Shown here: positions 20,735 through 32,896 of the stretch, piece by piece
Layout of the letters: each line of letters starts with the position of its first letter
How positions within the stretch are numbered: the stretch's first letter is position 1
From: Ulva prolifera
Lineage: Eukaryota; Chlorophyta; Ulvophyceae; Ulvales; Ulvaceae
DNA: 64,000 nt
NCBI GenBank assembly: GCA_023078555.1
Contig: CM041197.1
Span: 2,266,501 to 2,330,500, forward strand
Direction of reading: 5' to 3'
Program-made: the position numbers and the translations under genes
The notes under the pieces: generated by a model
Seen by the model: the letters and a program-made list of their open reading frames with translations, nothing else
Databases searched by the model: none
What the model was told of the DNA's origin: nothing

Positions 20735-23700
20735 ATGGAGGCAGTCTTAGCTGAAGCCGTATTAGAAGGTATAATAGAAAATGTGTATGAGCTGTATGAG
20801 CTCTATTGTGGTCGCGAGGAAGCTCTTGCCGCTTTCGCCAGGTGCGAGAACACGTCTCCACATCGATGTCAGCACACGGCGTATTATGCAACGCCGTCAG
20901 GGGCAGTCCCACAACATGTTGAGGAATGTACGCAACGTATACTATGGGCTTGTGGGTACTCTTGGCTGTTCCCCATGCTGTGCGACAAAGAAGGCCATGT
21001 CATGCCGACGCTGTGTATGGATCTGTTTGTCTCGCGTCCACCGCAAGCGTGTAGGGACAGGGCCTATCCCTGATGATCACTTCTGGGACAATCATGGCTG
21101 TGATCGACCAGTGCTGCCTTCTGCTGTGCTGTACTGGATACATGCGATGTAAGCAAACTGATGTAGAGATCTCATCGATCGTTGACCAGCATGCGGACAT
21201 GTGTACAGCGCCGCGGGCGCCAGTGTTGACTGCAGCTGTCGTTGAGGAGCTGTAGCTCCTCAACCCTGTTGAGGAGCATGTGCTGCACGTGCGTGCAGCC
21301 ATGGCAGTAGTGCACAATCCCCTCTCCCCTGTGGGGCCCCCCTGCCAGCAGTTCTGCTGCAATTCCGCTTCATGAAGCCTTTGGATAACTCGTCAGTGGA
21401 CCACAGCTATGGACTACAGCCATGGCAGTACTAGTAGTACACCATGGCACTGTCGCTGGCCCCAGACCACCATCGACCCTGAAATGATATCAGGCGCTGA
21501 CAGCCTGACAATGGTGACTCAAGATGATGTGTCTGTGTGTGTGCGTGTGTGGGTGTGGGTGTGGGTGTGGGTGCGTAGCGATCTGTGTGCGACAACGTTT
21601 TCTGGGCGCGTCATGAGTTTGGTGTGTGTTGCGTGGGTGCACCGTACGTGTCTGGGTTTGTACTTGATCTGCTTGCTTCTTTCGCGGTTTCGCCCGCCTC
21701 GCCGCATTTATCCTTGTACCTCTAGATGATGCCCTGTCTCCCAAGACAATTGACGCTCCCTGCAATTCCAAATCATCTTCAGGTACATTCTGCATGTGGC
21801 ACACATTCTGGAGGGCATCCGGGAGAACATCCCGCAGCGAGCGCTGCCGGTGGCGCTGGACCTGGCCGCCCTGGTCGCCACCGCCCGCGAGAAGAGCGCC
21901 AAATACGCGGGTCGCGGCTTCGTGTCGACAGTGTGGCACCTACGCAGCGAGCGGGTGCGGCCACCCACACGTTACATGCATGTGCATACTATACTGTAGT
22001 ACCTGTCAGCCCCTTCGAGAGCGATGCTCATTCAGTTTTACTCGTCTCAACGCTCGAGCTCATTCATTTCTAATCCAGGTGGAACAGAGGCCCTCAGCAT
22101 GCAGCAAGTGCTGGAGTCGAAATCTGACAGTGCAGCTCACTGTTTTCGCGTCGACTCCACCCCCTCGTCATGTTTGAGCCCAACGACACGACATGTTCCA
22201 ACGCACTGCATACAAAGCTCTACCTCCGCAGACTATGAGCCTGTTGAGTAGCCGTCACGGCCACAGCATGCGGCGGCTGCTGCAGGCTCGGATGGAGACC
22301 CTGATGCAAGGCATCCAGCAGCTGCTGCCCCTACTCACTGTCGCCGTTGCCTCCACCGCCGACGTCTCCGCCGCCGTCGCCGACCTCTCCCGCCGCGCCG
22401 TGGCCCTGCAGGGCTCCAGCTCAGAGGCTGCTGCGCACCTCGGCCACTTACAGGCCGCCGTCTCCGCCGTCGCCTCCACCAGCGCGACCGTGCCCGAGAT
22501 TGAGAATCGCATGATGGACCTGCGGGATAGCATGACGCACCTGCACGATGCAAGCATCCAGACTGTTCTGCAGGCGTACGATGAGCTGCAGGGCACCCTC
22601 GGCCGTGGTTTTGCGGAAGTGAGAGGATCTCTGGACGGCCTCCAGCAGGAAATTGCGTCCATGAGGCGAGAGGTGCTGGTGTCGACCGGAGAGGTGAGCG
22701 CGAACGTGAAGGAGATGCACGCCGACGTGAAGGAAATCATGGGCTACCTGGCAGCCTGCTGCGGCATGAGGGCCACGCTTACTTCTGGCAACTCCCTCAG
22801 GCCAGCAGCAGACCGCATGCTGACAGTGCGTCCCTCATGTACATGCTGTACCAGTGGTGAACAGACAGGTACATTCATGCATGAACTCAATGCATGCGCA
22901 CGGGCCTGCAGTGCGGCTCATGTGTCTCACGAAGAAGACATCACATGCATGTTCAGAGAGCAAAGCACTCTGGAGATCGACGCCGCGCCAGTGGCCAAAG
23001 GAAGTTCGCGCGACAGTACTGACCTCAATCTGGAAGCTGTGGTGTCCATATTCATGATGGGGACATTGTTCAGGGACAGACGATCTCGTTGCCGGCAGAA
23101 TCATCTGCGTCCCCACCCAGCTCATGTCATGATCAGCGGTTTTCAAGTTGTTCCTGAGTTCAAGCATGACACTGTTCAGGCAATCGCTGAGGTGGCTGAA
23201 GGCGACAGTGCAACCGCGGCGCCAGCCCCAGAGGCCACGGAGAAGTGGGCAGAGAAGTTGCAAGAAGCGATTCTCGCAGGGACGGTCTCGATCACAGCAT
23301 GCCTCGTCCTCGGCATGCCCCTCATGCCGCAGGGCCCCCTGCGGCCCGTCACGCTGCCGTGCTGTGGCTTCGTGGTTTCCCACATCGGAGCACAGCGGCT
23401 GCTGGCGCAGCGCAAGTGCTCGTTCTGCCTCAAGTCCATGGCCGGCGATGCTCTCATTGAAGTCAATGACGCAGTCTGTGCGACAGTCGCAGCTGAGGGC
23501 CAAGGCGTCGCGCCCTGTGTGTTCCAGGACAGCGATGTGACGATTGGCGAGCCAATCGGCAAAGGTGGGGAGGCCACGGTCGTAAAGGGGGTGTTCAAGC
23601 GGAAGGACATTGCGGTGAAGCGCGTACCGCTAGCAGACACCCCTGGGGCAGCGGAGATGGCGGGGCTGAGGCAAGTGATCAACGCTTCGTACATCGCCGG

Positions 23701-26700
23701 GGTGGCGAGCCCGCACGTGTGCAAGCTGTACGGCTACTGCTGGGCCGGCTCTGAGGTCTGGTGCGTCACTAGTGGCTGCTAACCGCAGCCCGAGACTTGA
23801 ATTCATCAATTCACACTATGTACTATTGTCAAACATTGCGACAACCCTGCAGCAACTCCGCTGCTGCTGCCCCATGTGGACATCCGTGCTTGACTGTTGC
23901 ATTCAGCTACCATATCATGCTGTCGAGCAGTCACATTGAACCCTGATGGTTGTATATACTATATACAACCATAGTATATGTGCCCGCACCTTGGGTTATG
24001 TCATGATATGCTGCTAACGCTGCAGCATCACGTGGGGCAACCACCCCTCTGCTTGCTATTTTGTGTCAGATGCAACTATTTTGTCGGCATTCGGCATTCC
24101 GAGTCGAAGAGCCTTACAAAATTGAGTCAGCACAGGCTGTACATATGGCTTGTGCACGCCAGCGCATCGCAATGCTGTCCAGGCTCCGCACCATGTATGT
24201 GTTGCAGGCTGCTGATGGAGCTGTGTGAGTCAAACCTTGAAGAGTATATTCGGCAGGTCAGGAAGCGGCACCAGCTTTCTGGGTTGCCACCTCTGGACGC
24301 TGTGAACCTTGGCCTTATGCTGTGCTCTGCGCTGCGTGCTGTGCACCGGCGCGCGCGCTGCGTCCATCTCGATGTCACCCCCCGCAACGTGCTCATTGTG
24401 TCGCATGATCAGGGCCAGATGGAAAGTGACGATGGCCGACTTGTGATGAAAAGTGCAAAGCTGTGCGACTTCGGGCTTGCCCGGCATCTGCCGCAGTGGT
24501 TCAACTCGCTGATGACCGGAACAAAGGGCAAGACGTCTTCAATCGGAGGGGTGGCTGAAGGGACGGCCGGCTTCGCCCCAAAGGAGCAGCTTCTACGCAA
24601 GGGGGAGCGGCGCAGTGACGTATACAGCCTGGGCGCGACCATGTGCTTTGCTCTTACCGGCGAACCCCCATACAGCGGGACACGCACCGACATCGTCGCC
24701 CAGGTGCTCGAGGGTGTGCTCTTCTTGCTGAGCTCGAGCTTTCTGCCAGCAGTATGACACGCGGTGAGGCAGCAATGCCTGAGGTTGTGGTATGTGCACA
24801 TGCATGTGCACAGATATGCAGCCATGCTGCACCGCCTGCCTGTTCTAGCATATTCAGATGTGACTGCAGCTGTCAACCCTGTCGCATGCGAGGACAAGCG
24901 GGCCTGAGGCGAATGTACGTACATCCACCTGTCCATGGACATCTCCTTGCTGATTAGCAGCTGGACGTGCATCCCAGGATTCCGGAATCCTGGGCTTCAG
25001 CAAATGAAGCCTGAGAGCTATGCCCTTCAACTTGAAGCTGTGCAGGGCTCCCCATCGAGGCCCTGACGTATGTCGTGCCAGCCAGCCTGAAGGACCTCCT
25101 GACGACGATGACCGCAGTTCACGCCAAATCAAGACCCCACCTCAGCGCTGTGGAGGAGCGGCTGTTGGAGGTAGGCGCAGAACTGTCGGCAGCGGGCTCC
25201 ACGCCCCGATTCATCATGCCTCTCGGCGTTCGCAACGGCGGCTCGCAGCCCTCCTGTGGCGGTACAAGCCAGGCCCGCGGCAGTGTGGATACAGGTGGCA
25301 TATTGGCCGGAGCTTCTCCGCATGCAGTGGGGGCGGTTCCTGACCTTCCATCGAAAGACCCGCCGTCGCCGCTGACTGCGGCATCTGGGTCTTTGGCGCA
25401 TAAGGCCGCGCCGCCGCATGCGGCCACCGCCGACGCATCTGCCCCGCCAGAGCCCGAGCATTCGATACCAACATCCAAGCCAATGCTATTAGTCTCCTCT
25501 GCAGGCACTGGCAGCTTCGATGTATGCAACGAGACTGTCCATGACCCGGACTCTGTGGATGCAATATTAATGGCAGATGGAGTCGTAAAGTCGGCCACCA
25601 ACCAACACCAGCCCGACAGCTTAGTACCAACTCCAGATGTCCCCACAGAGCAAAATGAGGCTGACGTGCAGCGCATCGGAGCCCGCGACGACGACGGTGC
25701 ATCTATGCAGCAGTCTCAGGTGTGTGCCGAGCTCGAGGCTCTAGAGATCTCTGGCCACGTGTGGGTGATTGTCATTGCCGCTGCCTGTGGCATGTGTTCC
25801 ACTTGGTCTTCAGCTGATCGCAACACACCCGCTAGATCCACATGCGCTCATGCGTACCACAAACAGCATGTGCAGGACGTCAGCCATATTCATACCGTCG
25901 AGGATCTCTTGGTTCATTTGTCTGCCGGCCCGCCCGGCCAATTTCTTGACTTTGACTGGTCCCGCACGCTGCGCCTGACCTCCAACTGGAAGGCACCATC
26001 AGACTCACTGTCAGCGACATGGGCGTACCCACAGCCGTGCGCCGCTGCACAGCTGGGGCAAGGCGGCGGGGTCGTTGCCAACGTGACCCTGGACCTGGCT
26101 GGCAATGGCGCGCTGTTGCTGCACGGCTCAAGCCAGCTCCGTTTACGCAATTGTGTGATTCAAGGTGTGTCTGCATGCCAGCGACAGCAACGCCCTCAAT
26201 AAGGTGGACCCGCGAACCCCTTCACCATGTTGTTCACTGGTAGTGCACACCTCAACATGGCCATATATACAGTTACACAGGACAGATGCCGGGCATTGAG
26301 CCGTTTCTCGGAATCCACTCCGAGTCGCAAATCCACTCAGTCTTTAAAATTTTTCATGGCACTGGGCCGGGCACGAGTGCGCACCACAGCCCTGCCGGTG
26401 ATGCCAGCCAAAGTCCCGCACGGAGCACAATAGAATTCCCTTTGCACAACGCCACGCTCAACGGCGCAAAGCATTCGTCACAAACACACAATGGTCCACC
26501 ACACCACACCGAAACGCAACCTCCGCCGGTCGATTCCAGTGATCCATAACAGGTTGTCCCAAGCGACCGTGCATCTCATGCGGCAACGGCACAAAACTAT
26601 ATGCATCAGGGTCATACGAACGATAAGCATTGCGTTTCTGCACGTCCAGCGTCTCCGCAACACTCCCGTCCTCCTGAGTCGCCCGGCCACGATAGGTATC

Positions 26701-27938
26701 ACCCTGGCCACCTCCTACCGCCGCCGCTGCCGCCGCCGCAGCCGGCGCGGCGTCCAGTATTGGACGCATTAATGCATATATGGCGCGCATGGGCAATACA
26801 CCTCCCGGCCTGTGAATACCGTCAAATCACACCGCAAATCTGTCAATGTCCACAAAGCTGCGCAGAGGGTCGGCCAAGATTCTGTAAGCCTGCTGCCCGC
26901 TACCGCTGTCGACGCGCTCCCTGTACATGTCCGCTAGTTATGTACACCCTTTCAACAAGCCATGATTGATCAAAGATCTTTCGAATGCATGCAGGGGGTC
27001 GCGTCGCATGTGAAGGCCCTGACTGCCACGTAGAGCTCACTGATGTGAGATTCGTGCGCTGCAGCCTGGCGGCGCGCGGCGGCGCGAAAGCCACCATCAC
27101 TGGTGGCCACGCGTTTCCGGCTGAGAACTCCCCTCACTGGCTATTCAATGTGGAAGGCACGGGCACCATTGTGCATGCCAGCAAATTCAGCCTCGCTGGG
27201 AGCCTTGCTGTGCATGGCGGCGCCACCTTCACTGGGAAGCGCGTGCACATCAAACTTGAGACTGGCAGCACGTGGGGGATCTACGCCGCTGGCGATGGCA
27301 GCCGCGTCTCCATGGCCGAATCGTGCGTTTTGCTTGGCGCCGAAGTGCTCGCCTCGGATCGGCGCGGCGTGGGCGTGAGAGACAAGGCTGAGGTAGAATT
27401 GACAAAATTCACAGTGTCGCGTATGCCGAGGGGTGTCGAGGTGTCTGCAGGTGCACTCGTGAAGCTGCGAGACTGCACTGTAGACGCGGCGGAAGATGGG
27501 TTATGGGTGAAGGGGGAAGAAACACGAGTCGACGCTGCAGGGGGCCGCATTTCTGGGCGTGCAGCGGCTGTAGCCATTGCCGCATCTGTGGCTGGCCGTA
27601 ATACACAATTTTCGCAATGCCACATAGGCGAGCATCGCGTATTTGATGATTTTCCGCAGCAGCTTGCTGATCCACATGCAAGCGCTGATGGCTTGCATCA
27701 GAATTCGAATCAGGTGCGTTCACAAGCAAGTGCATTTCTTGAGCGTTGTCAGATTTCAATGAATCCATGCGCGCCATCAAATCTAACAAATGTCATGAAA
27801 ATTCAAGCCGTGGAGAGCCGTGGAGAGCCAGACCGCTGTGTAACACAACCCAATCAAGTACGTGCTTTAGATTGTTGCACACGGGCGCGCCAGCATAAAG
27901 TCGCTGCCAGCGCACCAACCTTTTTTTCAGAAACATGA
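20735..27938 (+). CDS. Multi-domain protein kinase with N-terminal helical bundle, U-box-like motif and beta-helix
   Basis: Eight exons with matching phases: 20735-20841, 21783-21954, 22232-22825, 23180-23760, 24208-24713, 25046-25719, 25876-26164, 26995-27938 (1288 aa). Residues 1-93 are helical ([20 protein letters not shown]) and 94-291 form a long coiled coil. About 350-375 is a U-box/RING-like Cys motif (LPCCGF...KCSFC). The kinase domain (about 412-700) has the Gly loop IGKGGEAT, Lys438 in [14 protein letters not shown] (Asp540), Asp572 in DFG, and [12 protein letters not shown] is HLD and the usual Lys after it is Thr, but the Asp, Asn and DFG residues are intact, so it may be active. 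A Pro/Ala-rich linker follows, then a parallel beta-helix (repeated short strands, for example [13 protein letters not shown]). The helical-bundle-plus-kinase order resembles plant MLKL/RPW8-like proteins, but that homology is only a hypothesis. The last exon may end earlier, at a donor near 27716. Confidence 0.8.
21241..21264. repeat. Short inverted repeat within first kinase intron
   Basis: GTTGAGGAGCT and AGCTCCTCAAC are separated by two bases, and the left arm recurs once more immediately downstream (21269). It forms a stable stem in intron 1. Confidence 0.8.
21530..21575 (+). repeat. GT-rich microsatellite
   Basis: A degenerate run of GTGTGTGTGCGTGTGTGGGTGTGG type located in intron 1 of the kinase gene, just upstream of a copy of dispersed repeat family A. 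Confidence 0.85.
21660..21725 (-). repeat. Dispersed repeat family A, copy 2
   Basis: On the minus strand it reads GTACAAGGATAAATGCGGCG, then GGCGGGCGAAACCGCGAAAG, matching the family A head. It lies in intron 1 of the kinase gene and is followed on that strand by a CA-rich tail (the GT run). Confidence 0.65.
23948..23970. repeat. Perfect 23-bp palindrome in a kinase intron
   Basis: GGTTGTATATA and TATATACAACC flank a single central C in intron 4 of the kinase gene. Confidence 0.9.
24973..24994. repeat. Perfect 22-bp palindrome in a kinase intron
   Basis: CCCAGGATTCC and GGAATCCTGGG abut without a loop in intron 5 of the kinase gene. Confidence 0.9.
26262..26800 (-). mobile_element. LINE-type retrotransposon 3' fragment inside kinase intron 7
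   Basis: A second copy of the 19.2-kb element in the same orientation. The minus strand encodes a [12 protein letters not shown] segment, then [20 protein letters not shown], then [14 protein letters not shown]. It shares long nucleotide stretches with the other copy (for example CACTGGGCCGGGCACGAGTG and the downstream region). It fills most of the 830-bp intron between the two beta-helix exons, so insertion was probably tolerated because it fell inside an intron. Confidence 0.75.
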
Positions 27939-27939
27939 G

Positions 27940-28079
<140 letters not shown>

Positions 28080-28194
28080 GCTGTGACCGAATTGCACGAC
28101 ACGACAGAATTGAGCATGTACCCGCATGCAGATGAACTAGGTGTGAAACAATGCATGCATACCTGTGGACCGTGACATCGATGTGATATCAGCC

Positions 28195-28574
28195 GACGGG
28201 GCGACAGTGCAGGATGTCAGCCGCATTCGCACCGTGAAGGATCTTCTGATCAAGAAGATCCTCTGGATCACCTGGCGGTCAGCCAACAAGGCGACAAGTT
28301 TGATTCTCAAGCTGTCCTGAAGATGACGGATTGCCGTGTCCATAAGGTGCCCATCGGCATCAGGATCACAAGCGATGCTTGCGCGAATCTCTACGACTGT
28401 GTGGTGGAAGAGGTCGGAGATGGGCTCTGCATTGAGGCGGGTGGCGAGGCATGGCCATGTGTCACGAGAGCTGAGGCGATGGGCTGCCGCTTCCATGGCA
28501 GCAACTCGTCAGTTGTCTATGCCAAACCGGAGCTCAGCGCAAACGTGACCTTCGAGCGATGTGAGATGGTGTAG
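28195..28574 (+). pseudogene. Degenerate copy of the beta-helix exon
   Basis: It begins with a preserved splice acceptor, GTGCAG, then GATGTCAGCCGCATTCGCAC, matching the acceptor and first codons of exon 7 at 25876 ([12 protein letters not shown] there, DVSRIRTVKDLL here). A small inverted duplication (AGGATCTTCT...AGAAGATCCT, 28238-28262) then shifts the frame. After it the frame reads AVSQQGDKFDSQAVLKMTDC and a beta-helix-like tail with repeated strands (ANLYDCVVEEVGDGLCIEAG) up to a stop at 28574. It is either a decayed paralogue or, less likely, extra terminal exons of the kinase gene. Confidence 0.6.
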
Positions 28575-29019
28575 TGAAACAGGGGCAGTAGTTGACTGCT
28601 CTCGAACCGTTCGTTGGTGACCTGTTCGGCTGGGCCGAATGGCGAAAGCCGTGCGGCCCGCTGGCACCACAATACATGTATGGCCCGGGGTCGAGTTTTC
28701 AGTTACTTTGAAGGACGTGCTGGCGGCACCGGACCCTGGAGCGATGTGCAGCACAGGCAATGGTGAAGAGGTTTGATGGGAGCTACAAAAGAATTCTAGA
28801 TCCATCCAGGTAGTACCTTGTGTGCGCATCTCTAGATACAGATCTGTATGTAACACAGGCAACACAAGGCAGACTAGTGGAACACAGCCATGGCCATGCA
28901 TGGTCACAGTGTACCTCAACTTGCCCCAGGGCACCACCAACCTGAGGCTCTGAAAGCCTAACACTGGAGGGTCACGATGATGCGCACGGCCGTCCCCCAC
29001 GACCATTGACGCTCACTGC

Positions 29020-29640
29020 AGTTCCATATCATCTGCAGGTACATTTTGCATTAAGCGGACGACCCCTGAAGGCTACGCACTCGTGCAAGGGTTCCGGTAG
29101 CAGCCCTCGCTGATGTGGCGCTTTCCAGCCGGAAGGACCTCCCGACACCGATCCCTGCCGCTGCAGCAGACTCGAGGCCCCTCCTCAGCGCTGTGGATTA
29201 TCGGCTGTTGGAGATCGGCGGAGATCTATCGGCAGCGGGCTCCATGCCCCGATTCGTCACGCCTCTTTTAATTCGTGCCATGGCGGCTCGCACCGGCACC
29301 CCTCCCGTGGCAGTACAAACCGGGCCCCTTGTATCGCCATATGCATGGGGCCACACCGCCGTCAGCGACACATGAGGCCGCGCCGCCGCATGCGCACACC
29401 TCCGGCGCTCCTGGGCCGCCGGAGCCCGAGCATTCAATGCTGTCATTCGAGCCATTGTTGTGCTTCTCTTCTTCAGGCATTGGCAGCGCCGATGTTTGCA
29501 ACGAGACTGCCGACGGTCCGCCCTGTGGCTCTGCGGGTGCAATGGCAGCTGCCACAGGGAAGGCGACCACTGACAAACACCAACCCGATAGCTCAGAACT
29601 ATCTTCAGAGGCATCTGCGAATTCAGCCATGCATGCAGGG
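29020..29640 (+). pseudogene. Degenerate copy of kinase exons 2 and 6
   Basis: 29005-29060 resembles the acceptor region of exon 2 (21750-21800), including the CAGGTACATT splice junction. 29095-29640 resembles exon 6 (25070-25690): the peptide RPLLSAVDYRLLEIGGDLSA here corresponds to [20 protein letters not shown] there, and the downstream Pro/Ala/Ser linker is also shared. The kinase exons between them are missing, so the copy is deleted and rearranged and cannot encode an intact kinase. Confidence 0.65.
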
Positions 29641-30049
29641 CCACGCGTAACAACCGAACACCAATATTATCATTTTGTCCCGGCTTCAAATTGTCCGAAA
29701 CAAAAACAGTATGTTTTCGAATTCCCACCATTAATGGTGAATTCTATCTGTGGACTGCTGATGTGCACAGCCAAGCAAGATGTGACACATACTTATCTCC
29801 GAACTGGAGTAGCAAAGGACTTGTATCATGAATGGTCTCACACCAGCGCCTGATAAACTGAACTTTATTAAAAATAGGCCTACACCAGGCACAATGTAAC
29901 GCCTGAACAATGGAAGTGTAGGGTGCACGGCTTACATTCTTATCACACTGCTAATCCGAGATGCATGGATCCTGTGTCGGTCACCTCCGCGCCAATATGG
30001 TGTACCACATCAGCACTGCTTGCTGACACCATGCCATTGCGCCGATGCA

Positions 30050-30052
<3 letters not shown>

Positions 30053-30088
<36 letters not shown>
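30053..30088 (+). repeat. Poly-G tract, 36 G
   Basis: An uninterrupted G run just beyond the 3' end of the Ulp1-like gene that lies on the opposite strand. It may form G-quadruplexes. Confidence 0.95.
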
Positions 30089-30103
30089 CTTGGTGTCGAA
30101 CTG

Positions 30104-32848
30104 CTATAGTCCTCGACGCTGGGTCGGACACAACCGTGCATGAAAGATGTCTTCATAGTCAATCGCTAGACTCGCAGCATATGGCTGCAGATGAGGAAGC
30201 ATGTCCGGCAGCAACGTATCCCAGAACCAGTTCCTGCATATGTCAATGTGGCGGGGCTCATGACTGATCAGGGCGCGATATTGGCAGGCACGCCACATCA
30301 GCATGCAGGCCGCAATTGGGCAAAACCTAGCTGCGGAGCGCGAGTATGAATACCTCAGCTCGTCCTCGGTGCACTCCATATAGATTGGGTCGGCGAAGTT
30401 CATGTCCCACCTTGCATCCATGAGAATGTTCCTGGCTTCAGCCGGGCTCATCGACCCGAGGTCATCGCCACCTCGCCCCCCTTGCTGCCATTCCTCAATC
30501 AGAGAACGCGCTAGTAGCATCCGGTACAGAACCGCATGCTCGGCTTTCAGGGATGTCAGCTGATTCACAGTCTCTCTGTCAATTGCAGAGCCGTCATTGG
30601 CCCCGAAGTCGTGCGGACTCCCGCCTCGCTGGAGCCACGCCTTGATGCTGTGGCACACGGTCTCAGCCACCATCGCCGTGTACACGCCACAGTCATAGCC
30701 ATGCCTTGGCGGCGGGACTCCAACTACCTGCGGGTTCAGCCATGAACGTCCTCGTTGTTGTCAAGTCACCGTCGCGGTGTATACCAACAGCTGTACCCAA
30801 AACCACTCCCTACCGCCACCTCGGCCACACTGGAAGTATTCATGCAGGTATGTAGTGCACACCTTGCGCAACTTCAATTTGTACTTGGGCTGTAAAGAGG
30901 GGCCAGGCCCTTGCTCCATCTGCTGTGCGGGCTGCCTTGCTGGAGCCGGAGGAGCGGCCTCCTGCGGCCGTGCCTGTGGGAGAGGGGGGGCTCCATCAAG
31001 ACACTGGCACAGCGCCAGGCTGAGGAAGTTGCAGATAGTTTCCGGTGCTGTAGCCGACGCCTCAGGGTGTGTGTTGTAGTAGCTGATGGTTGGGATTGCC
31101 CCGGTCTTGAGGAGCCCTGCACTATGTGCCCATGCTGCGTAGTGTTTGCAAGCAAGGTGCAGCTTGAGCCTGCCCTACGGTCAGGCATGCGTGGTGTGGC
31201 TCCAAAACGCACCAGGAAAGTAAACGACCGCCAGGGCCCAGTGGTTGTTGCTTGGCACTGGGCAGAGAAGGGCGGCTGCCTCCAGTGCGTTCACGGCCTT
31301 CAGCCACGCGACCAGGTGCAGCAGCGTCATGTAGCCCTGCGGATCCTTCAGGTTGTAGCTGGGCACCGCCAGCAACCGCGCCTCAGCTCTCAGCGCTGCT
31401 TTGACAACCCCATAATCCACTGGTGAGCTAGTCCACCACCCCGACACCCAGAAGTCGAGGAACGTGGATACAGAGACGTCGATCGACACGGTCTTGGTTC
31501 CATACGTGGCCAGGTCAACCCGCACACACTTGACCAGGGTGGTTCCCATTTTGCTCTCGAGATCGTCCGGCGCGTGCGGCCCGCCATGTGACGGCCCGGC
31601 CGCGATGGACATGGCGCGCTGCGGCGTGGCAGCCCGCCGTGTCAGGGGCCGTGCCGCGGAGCGGGCCGGAGTGGGGATCCAGTGGGGGGCTGGCCCTCTG
31701 GCGGCAGGGGGTGCTGGCCTTCCGGCGGCGGCGGGCGCGAGGCATGCTTGTGTCAGCACGGCCTCGGCCACCGCCGCCACGTCTGCGGTCGCCCCGGCAC
31801 ACTCACGACTGTCGGAGTCACGAGGAGCTGAGGCTCCCCGCGAAGCAGGCCGTGCTGCCTCCGGAGGGTCTGGGGGCGCCTGAGCAGCTGCCACCTGCGC
31901 CAGCTCGCAACGCCGAGATGCCAGCGGGGCAGGCTGCTGCTGCGCACAACCACGGCGGTCGCCGCGGTCCTGCCTGCTAGATGGATCAGGCTGTTGGGCG
32001 GGCACTGTGGACCCCGGAGCGGCGCTCTGACCTCCGGGCTCAGCCCTCAACGCAGGCCGCTCGTGCACCGCGCTGGATGTGCCCGCAAGAGCATCCACGC
32101 CACGTGGATCTGACGGCTGAGCCCCCACGTCCACGGATTGCAGCGGCAGTTGCGGTCTGGGGGGACTGAGAGGACGGTCGTGGACCACCTCCCCGGGCCA
32201 CTTCGGCCCCTGCCGCGGAACGTCCGACTGCAGGCGACTGAACCATCGCACGATTGGCTCCGCACCGATGGTCATCTCCACCCGTTGACGGAGACCGCCC
32301 ATGTCCTCCATGCCACCCGACTGCTGCACGCATCCCCGATACACGAATATCGCCGCAGGCCCGCACGGAGCCTCAGTGCGGACAGCACGCAGGAATGCTT
32401 CTTCTCGAAGCTGCAGCCACAAAACGTTAAGCTGAGCTCTGGCAGCTGTCGTCGGGTCGGGTGCGTCTGTGATTGCCTCTCCTTGGATCTCTCTCATGGC
32501 CGCGAATGACGTGAGCAGCGTCTGCATGAGCTCGCGGTCTCCGGCGCACACAGTGTCGACCATTGCTACATCACATCGTGTCAAAATCCATCCGTCTCCC
32601 ATGAAGTCCAGGGGGAAGCCGTGCTCTCGGAACATCACCAACGATGGGATGATCTGTCCTGGTGCCCATTCACCATCTCGAGCCGCTCTGAGAAACGCTA
32701 GGAAAGTAGGTTCACAACTTCTCATCTTGAGTTCTTCATAATATTCAATCAACACCGAGCGAGAAATCATACTGCCGGCGTACTGCCAAAGGTGTCGAGC
32801 CTCCTCCGCGCCCAGGGGCCTTGACTCATAACGCATCGTGTTAGTCAT
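30104..32848 (-). CDS. Ulp1/C48-like cysteine protease, 837 aa, three exons
   Basis: Exons 32848-31213, 31116-30863 and 30727-30104 join in phase 1 and phase 0 with good GTGCGT/GCAG and GTGTGC/GCAG signals. Residues 1-190 are helical and of unknown role; about 190-420 are Pro/Ala/Arg-rich and probably disordered; the C48-like fold begins near 430. The catalytic His is His536 in PVPSNNHWALAVVYFPG, and the nucleophile is Cys643 in VPPPRHGYDCGVYTAMVAE, a textbook Ulp1 motif. The residue expected to be Asp between them is Asn560 (ISYYNTHPE). About 190 residues follow the Cys. Ulp1 enzymes remove SUMO or NEDD8, but many algal relatives ride on transposons, so either a cellular or a mobile-element origin is possible. 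Family assignment is firm; activity and substrate are not known. Confidence 0.85.
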
Positions 32849-32896
32849 CTCTCTTGTGCTTCATATCGCGTTGCTACGTCGTCGTGGTGGAAGACA

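Noticed and set aside
31464-31980. Plus-strand frames inside the Ulp1-like gene
   Set aside because: Shadows of the disordered Pro/Ala/Arg-rich region of the minus-strand gene, whose exons and catalytic motifs are well supported.
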